From: an uncultured Bacilli bacterium
GTDB lineage: Bacteria > Bacillota_I > Bacilli_A > RF39 > UBA660
NCBI GenBank assembly: GCA_934155645.1
Contig: CAKPHC010000002.1
Coordinates: 62,001-126,000, forward strand
Length of the DNA: 64,000 bases
Reading direction: 5' to 3'
This document shows positions 58,902 to 64,000 of the stretch, piece after piece. Numbering within the stretch: the first letter of the stretch is position 1; each line of letters begins with the position of its first letter. The notes under the pieces are model-generated. The model did no database searches and had not been told where the DNA came from. It saw only the letters and a program-made list of their open reading frames with translations. A program made the translations under genes and the position numbers.

Positions 58902-59979
58902 ACATAGTTTTATTTTGAGTTGTAGCAACTACTGGTGTAGGATTACTAGCACCTTTTTGTACTATTTCTTGAGCATTGTTGAAATCCTTATTACTTACTT
59001 CTAATCCATTTACAACTGCCTTAGTTTCTATATCAAACCATTTACATATCATCATATTTCTTGCAGTTACTTCCATTGGTTCATTTTCTTTTTGAATTAA
59101 AACGAAACTAGAAGTATTTTTTTCTTTATCTTCAACTACATTTAATTGAATACCAACCGCATTAAGCATAGCTGTTTTCTCTTCAGAAGTAAATTCAAAA
59201 TTATCTTTTTGTTTTTCACTTGATAATTGTAAAAATCTATTTTTTACTTCTTCCATCGTTTTTTTATTTTCTTCACGCATTTCACCAACTAATTGTTCAA
59301 GTTCTGCCACTTTGTTTCTTAATTGTACATTTTCTTGTTCATAGTTTTCTTTTTCAGAAGGTTTATTTTGTCTTTCTTGTATTTCATTTTGCTTATCTAC
59401 ACTTGCAACAATTCTTTCTATTTGGAATTCAGTAGCAGAAGTGTATCCTTCTTTATATAATTTAAACATTTCTTCTTGCCAATTTGGGCCATACTTTGCA
59501 ATATGTTTTTTTATTTCTTTCTTTGAAGAAACACTAGCAATAAAACGATTGAATCCCTTCATCATTGAATCATTAAAAACTTTATCATCTATTTTTACTA
59601 TCTCACCAGTGTGTTCATAAATTAATTTGATTCGTTCAGAAGGTGTCAAATACTTAATATTCATTTTTTCACCAGTTTTAGATGAAATGATATACTCAGA
59701 TGATAAGTTATATTCGTTTTCTTTTTCAGGCGCAGTAAGCATTTCTTCTCTAGCATCTACACTTGCAAAACCATTAATAACTTCTTCTGTAAGACCTTCA
59801 TTTATTTTCTTTCTTTCCCACTTTGTTCTTTCAACTTCCAACCATAAATATTTTTCTCTTATTTCTAACTCTTGTCGCTTTTGACCAGCAGGAGTTTTTT
59901 CTAATAAATCTTGAACAGAAGAAACCTCAGCTAAAATGCTTTCTAATTTATCAGTTATACTAAATATATTGTATTCCAT
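58900..59979 (-). CDS. Coiled-coil protein of unknown function
   Basis: 359 residues. Helical and charged; likely coiled coil at about 20-65 and 195-265 (NVQLRNKVAELEQLVGEMRE). The end is Thr/Pro/Gln-rich. No signal peptide or membrane segment, no family recognised. AATGGTGATAAT precedes the ATG. It lies between polA and the type IV secretion-like pair but has its own terminator, so operon membership is uncertain. Confidence 0.55.
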   Translation of the reverse strand: MEYNIFSITDKLESILAEVSSVQDLLEKTPAGQKRQELEIREKYLWLEVERTKWERKKINEGLTEEVINGFASVDAREEMLTAPEKENEYNLSSEYIISSKTGEKMNIKYLTPSERIKLIYEHTGEIVKIDDKVFNDSMMKGFNRFIASVSSKKEIKKHIAKYGPNWQEEMFKLYKEGYTSATEFQIERIVASVDKQNEIQERQNKPSEKENYEQENVQLRNKVAELEQLVGEMREENKKTMEEVKNRFLQLSSEKQKDNFEFTSEEKTAMLNAVGIQLNVVEDKEKNTSSFVLIQKENEPMEVTARNMMICKWFDIETKAVVNGLEVSNKDFNNAQEIVQKGASNPTPVVATTQNKTM

Positions 59980-60022
59980 ATATTATCACCATTTTAATTT
60001 TATCACATAAGAGTTTTTACAA

Positions 60023-60052
60023 CAAATAAAAAGCAGTATTTTCATACTGCTT
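60023..60052 (-). terminator. Terminator of the 62272-60068 pair
   Basis: AAGCAGTA and TACTGCTT form a perfect 8-bp stem with a 6-base loop, followed by TTTATTTG on the minus strand. Confidence 0.85.
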
Positions 60053-60067
60053 TACAGTTAAATTTTA

Positions 60068-62251
60068 CTAAAGTAAAGTATCAACATCGTTGTCGTTATT
60101 GTTCTTGTTATATCCAGTATTAGAATTTGACTTACTAGAAGAATCACTGGATGTAAGCGGAGAATCATCTATAGCTCTACCGTTAACATCATCAACTACT
60201 CTAGTTATATCATCAGGTGAATCAGCAGTATCACCTTCTTGTTCGTTAACTGTAACAGTTTTAGTATCAGACGTTTCAAAAGTTTGACCTTGTTGTTCAT
60301 TAATTGTCACATTGGCTTCGCTTGCAACATCAATTGTACTACCCATTACTTGATTTACAACCATTTCCATTTCTTGACGTGATGGTGAATTGTTCTTAGC
60401 TTCATTAATAACTTGCTGTACAACTTGTTGTACTTGTGCAGGAGTAGCATCTACAGAGCCACCCAACACCTGATTAACAATTTGTTCAGTAACCTCTGAA
60501 GAAACACCCAATTTTTGACCAAATTTTTGATCTACCTGTTGATACAATGTTTCTGGAACATTACTACTAGTATTAACTACACCTTGTATCTCACTAGTTA
60601 ATTTACCAATATCATCAAAACTCAACTTAGCCCTAACTTCTGTATTTAATAAGCTATCAACTATATCACTTGCTGTTGCCTCAGGATTCTTAGTAAGTTG
60701 TGCTTGAACTGCATCACGATAAGTTGCTTGAGTCTTTTCTGCTTTATCTTTTGCTTGTTGTTCTTCTTTAGCTTCAGCTTTAGAAATATAACCACTTGTA
60801 TTTGAATATCCACCTTTAATAGCATTTCCTACCGCAGTAGCACCAAGAGCAGCACCACCCATAGACATTAATGCTCCCTTACCAGCTTTAGTAGCCCTAG
60901 AACCAGCTTGTTTTAAAGCGGCTGCATTATTAGAATGGAAAGCGTTAGAACTTTTGTAATTGCTAAGTGCCTGTTGTTTAGACATTCCCTGCTGCCTGTT
61001 TTTTATCGCAGCACTACGATTTTGTTGATTAGCAAGTCCCGCTTTTTGGAATCCTCCAAGTGCACCAGCAGCACCACCTAAAGCAGCACCACCCATCGCT
61101 AGGGCTCCCATACCTACGCCTTTTAGTATACCACCAACTGATTTTAATAGACCGGTAGCAGAAGATTCTTGTTCTAAATCAAGTCCTAAAATATTTCCTA
61201 ATATCTTTGGTAAATCCATCATAAATGCTAATAAACCAATCATAATAAGTGCTTTTAATAAATAATCTTTTTCTGCAAGAAGTGATCCACCGCTATATTT
61301 TGGGAATGCATTATTCATTAAAGTCATTACAAATAGTACAAACCAAATTGACATAATTCTAGTAAACAGCATAAAGTAACTACCCAAAACTGCACTTTTC
61401 CAGTTTTTAAACACTCCATCATCCGCACCATTAGCCATGTATTCAACCATCGCAATTGGTGCTATTAACTGAAACAAGAACAGTTTAAAAAATCTTACTA
61501 CAATATCTAAGCAATACTTGAGCATTAAGTATAAAACATATCCTAAAATGAATGTAGAAATCAGATAAAAGTAACTATAATCATAACTTGTATATCCAAT
61601 TCCTAAGAAACCACCGCTATTAAAGTCAATGGATGATAAATCACTTTGCTCTAATGCTTTTTTATATTCATTTTTAATCTTTGTCGATGCCTTAGAACTA
61701 GGATTAATAAATCCGGATAAAATTGTTGTACCTATAGCTTTGCCACCATTGGCAGTACTTTTTCCAACTTCTTTTAGCATATCACTTGGTATAAACAGTT
61801 GTTGAACTAATTGGTCTTCTATAATTGCAGTCTGTAACTTCATACCATAATCGAAAATAGTAGGAATGAATATAATCCCTAATACGCCTATTACTACACG
61901 TTTAATTAAAGCTTCTGTTCCAACCTTTTGATCAGCTATCATCTCAGGATTAATCATATATTTAATAAGTAACATTGCAATTCTGAAAAAGACAAATACA
62001 CCAATGAAAATATATACATTTTTCATTACTTCATTAACTATTGTTTTATTAAACATCGTACCATTTAGTAATGTCATAAAGTAGCCATAAATAGCACCAA
62101 TACAATTAACTAAAGTACAATCTATCCAAAAGCTAATACCTCTAAGTAAGTAAATAACTCCACCGCTAGCCAACCAGACACCTAAAGCTATTTCAGTGCC
62201 GGTCATAATCATAGAAATTACCCTTTGGGCAGCCGCAAAAAAGTCTACCAT
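60068..62251 (-). CDS. Polytopic membrane protein, VirB6/TrbL-like
   Basis: 727 residues. Six to seven membrane helices in the first ~365 residues, with FFRIAMLLIKYMINPEMIAD and FKLFLFQLIAPIAMVEYMAN, then LPKILGNILGLDLE, a Gly/Ala-rich region with GMGALAMGGAALGGAAGALG and GKGALMSMGGAALGATAV (about 370-470), and a long Gln/Asn/Ser-rich soluble tail. Helix layout, length and Gly-rich loop resemble the VirB6/TrbL inner-membrane components of type IV secretion and related proteins of Gram-positive conjugative elements. The assignment is by architecture, not by motif. GAGGTGATATA precedes the ATG; 20 bp from the next gene. Confidence 0.55.
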   Translation of the reverse strand: MVDFFAAAQRVISMIMTGTEIALGVWLASGGVIYLLRGISFWIDCTLVNCIGAIYGYFMTLLNGTMFNKTIVNEVMKNVYIFIGVFVFFRIAMLLIKYMINPEMIADQKVGTEALIKRVVIGVLGIIFIPTIFDYGMKLQTAIIEDQLVQQLFIPSDMLKEVGKSTANGGKAIGTTILSGFINPSSKASTKIKNEYKKALEQSDLSSIDFNSGGFLGIGYTSYDYSYFYLISTFILGYVLYLMLKYCLDIVVRFFKLFLFQLIAPIAMVEYMANGADDGVFKNWKSAVLGSYFMLFTRIMSIWFVLFVMTLMNNAFPKYSGGSLLAEKDYLLKALIMIGLLAFMMDLPKILGNILGLDLEQESSATGLLKSVGGILKGVGMGALAMGGAALGGAAGALGGFQKAGLANQQNRSAAIKNRQQGMSKQQALSNYKSSNAFHSNNAAALKQAGSRATKAGKGALMSMGGAALGATAVGNAIKGGYSNTSGYISKAEAKEEQQAKDKAEKTQATYRDAVQAQLTKNPEATASDIVDSLLNTEVRAKLSFDDIGKLTSEIQGVVNTSSNVPETLYQQVDQKFGQKLGVSSEVTEQIVNQVLGGSVDATPAQVQQVVQQVINEAKNNSPSRQEMEMVVNQVMGSTIDVASEANVTINEQQGQTFETSDTKTVTVNEQEGDTADSPDDITRVVDDVNGRAIDDSPLTSSDSSSKSNSNTGYNKNNNDNDVDTLL

Positions 62252-62271
62252 TATATCACCTCATTTTAATA

Positions 62272-63546
62272 CTATTTTTCTTCAGCAGTAATACCAGTTT
62301 TAGAATTATTTGTTTTTCCAGGTTTAGTAATGCTACCAGTACCAGTACCTGCAGTAGCACTCGAATCAAATAAGCAATCAATATATTCAATATTCTTAGC
62401 TATATCACTACCACTAGTTTTTACAAGTTTTAATAAAACTTTTACTAATAATGGTAAGAATAAGAACACAACTAATATTATTGCACGATTAATAATAGTT
62501 TTCTTACGTTTAGGTAATTCTTCCTCAACATTACCAGAGATAACTATTTTACCTATATCAAATGCTGTTAAAATAATAACAAGTGCAGGAAGTAAAATTT
62601 GACCCCATTGAATAATGGATTTTAATACAGGTGAAGTGTTTTTTAAACGTTCTGTACATAAACTTCCACTCGTTTCATCACTATCAGGAATATTATCTGT
62701 TTTAGTAAATTTTAATTTATGTGTAGCATCAGGACTAGTACTAATAGAGTATTTTACTTGATCTTTATTAAATTTATAATTTATTACCGAACTACTATCA
62801 GAAACAGGGATAGGCTCTGGTGAATTTAAATAAAGTGTATTAGGTGCATTTTCTACAATAATAGATTTCTCACTATCATCAATTCTAGTAGCTCTTCCAT
62901 CTTTTACTAATAATACTATATTATCATATATATAAATACGAACATAAGCAGCTGTACCAATTTTTTGCTCAGCTGGCATTACATAATATAACGTTTTATT
63001 TGGCTCAGGATAATCATCACTTAATAAGTATCTCTCTGATACTAACTTATAGTTTTTTTGATTCTCGGCTGCCTTAATACCTGGACCCGTTGCACCTGCA
63101 CACCCCCAAAACCAACACCAGCCACTACGCTCAAGTTCAAAATCAGAACAACTATCCTCTTTACATTCTAGTCTACCATCAAATTTATAAAAACTCATAG
63201 AAACGTTATTGTCACTAGTCAAATCAGCTGAATGAAGTTTGCTGGCACAATATGTAGTTTCTTTATTACCTTGATTAGTGGTTAATGTTCGACCTAATTT
63301 ATCAACAAAAACACTTGAACCACCCTTATTAGAATCACTTTTAGAAGACCCAACAAGATTGTAAGTAGTTCTAGAATCAATTATCCTTTCGCTACCAGCA
63401 GACCATTCTTCTGTGTATAATCCACCATCTTCATATATACATTCTAGCGTATAACTCTTGAAATCAAGTCTAGCTGCAAAAGCTTTATCCGTAAAAATTA
63501 AAAATGACAATATAAAAGTAAGTACCAATAGTATCTTCTTTTTCAT
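62272..63546 (-). CDS. Secreted Cys-rich domain fused to a VirB2/TrbC-like two-helix membrane segment
   Basis: 424 residues. Signal peptide (about 1-23, cut after AFA), an extracellular domain rich in Cys (YTLECIYEDGG, GRLECKEDSCSDFELERSGW, CWFWGCAGATG), and two membrane helices at about 318-338 and 353-375 (WGQILLPALVIILTAFDIGK; TIINRAIILVVFLFLPLLVK) joined by a basic loop. The helix pair resembles the VirB2/TrbC pilin layout. With the gene at 60068 it may form part of a type IV-like transport machine. No ATPase (VirB4/VirD4) is in the window. TTGGTGATTTAGTA precedes the ATG. Confidence 0.55.
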   Translation of the reverse strand: MKKKILLVLTFILSFLIFTDKAFAARLDFKSYTLECIYEDGGLYTEEWSAGSERIIDSRTTYNLVGSSKSDSNKGGSSVFVDKLGRTLTTNQGNKETTYCASKLHSADLTSDNNVSMSFYKFDGRLECKEDSCSDFELERSGWCWFWGCAGATGPGIKAAENQKNYKLVSERYLLSDDYPEPNKTLYYVMPAEQKIGTAAYVRIYIYDNIVLLVKDGRATRIDDSEKSIIVENAPNTLYLNSPEPIPVSDSSSVINYKFNKDQVKYSISTSPDATHKLKFTKTDNIPDSDETSGSLCTERLKNTSPVLKSIIQWGQILLPALVIILTAFDIGKIVISGNVEEELPKRKKTIINRAIILVVFLFLPLLVKVLLKLVKTSGSDIAKNIEYIDCLFDSSATAGTGTGSITKPGKTNNSKTGITAEEK

Positions 63547-63632
63547 TACTAAATCACCAACTATCTTCTATTCTAAAATAATTATAGTTGATTTTTTAAT
63601 ATTAAGCAATATCAAATTATTAAAAGTAAAGA

Positions 63633-63655
63633 AAAAAAACACTCGCTAAGAGCAT
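63633..63655 (-). terminator. Terminator of topA
   Basis: ATGCTC and GAGTGT pair (two wobble pairs) around a 5-base loop, followed by TTTTTTTT on the minus strand. Confidence 0.6.
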
Positions 63656-63656
63656 C

Positions 63657-64000
63657 TTAATTCTTTTCATAATTGCAACTACTACATTTAATTTTCTTGT
63701 TCTTTTCTACTAAAAGTTCTCCACATTCTGGACAAACTTCTCCAATAGGAATATCCCAAACAGCTACTTTACACTTTGGATAATTAGAGCAACCATAGAA
63801 AACTTTACCTTTTCTAGTAGTTTTTTCTATTATGTCACTACCACATTTAGGACATTTACAAATTACTTTTACCTCTTTTTCTTCTTTCTTTATATATTTA
63901 CAAGTAGGATAGTTAGAACATGCGGTAAACTCGCCATATCTACCCTTTCTAATCACTAAAGGACTTCCACATTCTGGACAAACTTCCCCAGTCTCTTCAG
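63657..64000 (-). CDS. topA: DNA topoisomerase I, C-terminal part (cut by window edge)
   Basis: The frame is open to the window end, so the 5' part lies outside. Encodes the C-terminal zinc-ribbon region: VCPECGSPL...FTACSNYPTCKYI, CPKCGSDII...FYGCSNYPKCKVA and VCPECGELL...CSSCNYEKN, i.e. three four-Cys fingers, the pattern of bacterial topoisomerase I. These fingers bind single-stranded DNA; the catalytic Tyr domain lies upstream. An internal start at 63956 suggested by reading frame alone is not a true start. Confidence 0.93.
   Translation of the reverse strand, partial: EETGEVCPECGSPLVIRKGRYGEFTACSNYPTCKYIKKEEKEVKVICKCPKCGSDIIEKTTRKGKVFYGCSNYPKCKVAVWDIPIGEVCPECGELLVEKNKKIKCSSCNYEKN

Noticed and set aside
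1..64000. DGR reverse transcriptase, template repeat, Avd or CRISPR array in the window
   Set aside because: No RT-like coding region, no close repeat of the candidate variable stretches with A-rich codons, and no regular repeat-spacer pattern were found; any DGR would have to act from elsewhere.
1..64000. Mollicute-type code with UGA read as Trp
   Set aside because: Trp is encoded by TGG throughout and TGA is used as a real stop (for example dnaG at 45514-45516), so the standard bacterial code applies.

Overview
The window is a stretch of very AT-rich chromosome using the standard bacterial code (TGG for Trp, TGA as stop, for example at the end of dnaG). Gene content and order (dnaG-rpoD-trmK, trmD-rimM next to rplS, ruvA-ruvB-queA, tgt-yrzE-yrbG, yidD, an RNase J protein, and an SspI-like spore protein beside a YsgA-like methyltransferase) point to a Gram-positive Bacilli or Erysipelotrichia-like bacterium. 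An uncultured gut lineage is the likeliest source, but no species can be named. Ribosome binding sites often use the GGTGAT end of the anti-Shine-Dalgarno complement, and several starts are GTG or TTG.

Layout. 1-1608: 3' part of RNase R. 1684-7085: nine accessory or poorly known genes (DUF1697, GNAT-YoaP, PrdX-like, DUF1287, DUF5662 and small membrane proteins). 7169-13967: a translation and RNA block (lepB, rplS, an unknown gene, trmD, rimM, a TrmH-type methyltransferase, YgjP-like protease, SspI, an RNase J2-like protein, RNase III). 14066-18644: a plus-strand run with yidD, a substrate-binding-like lipoprotein, a coiled-coil protein and a two-component system. 18708-20354: a large surface protein. 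20472-26335: yrbG, yrzE, a prepilin-like protein, tgt, DUF1653, a class I amidotransferase, a rhodanese lipoprotein and dCMP deaminase. 27130-32139: accessory content with a broken TetR gene, a holin, an M15 peptidase, tRNA-Arg, an HD protein, an ADP-ribosylglycohydrolase and a DUF1016 nuclease. 32153-47238: comEC-comEA, ftsW, M29 peptidase, a family-10 glycosidase, queA, ruvB, ruvA, trmK, rpoD, dnaG. 47354-51953: a lipoprotein and a second surface-protein cluster. 52095-54815: murL-murD. 55398-58840: mutM-polA. 60068-63546: two membrane proteins resembling type IV secretion parts. 63657-64000: the end of topA.

The most striking system is a family of three large secreted proteins (18708-20354, 47866-49293, 49373-51265) plus a small relative (51444-51953). 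Each has a signal segment and a TasA/camelysin-like domain. The large ones end in a domain whose closing pattern resembles C-type-lectin/FGE-type folds. In two of them the last variable stretch has a base composition and codon pattern unlike the rest of the gene: GC-rich, almost every codon ending in C or T, followed by a shared conserved 3' segment. This is the pattern expected of diversity-generating retroelement variable regions, although no reverse transcriptase or template repeat lies in the window. One of the two also has an 11-base G run between its -35 and -10 boxes, the classic layout of a promoter switched by slipped-strand mispairing. The inference is a surface adhesin family that varies in both sequence and expression.

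Other points of interest are the MurL-MurD pair, which implies L-Glu addition followed by epimerisation in peptidoglycan synthesis; an RNase J homologue that has lost catalytic metal ligands; a metal-transporter-like lipoprotein lacking its metal ligands; and a chromosomal type IV secretion-like pair.
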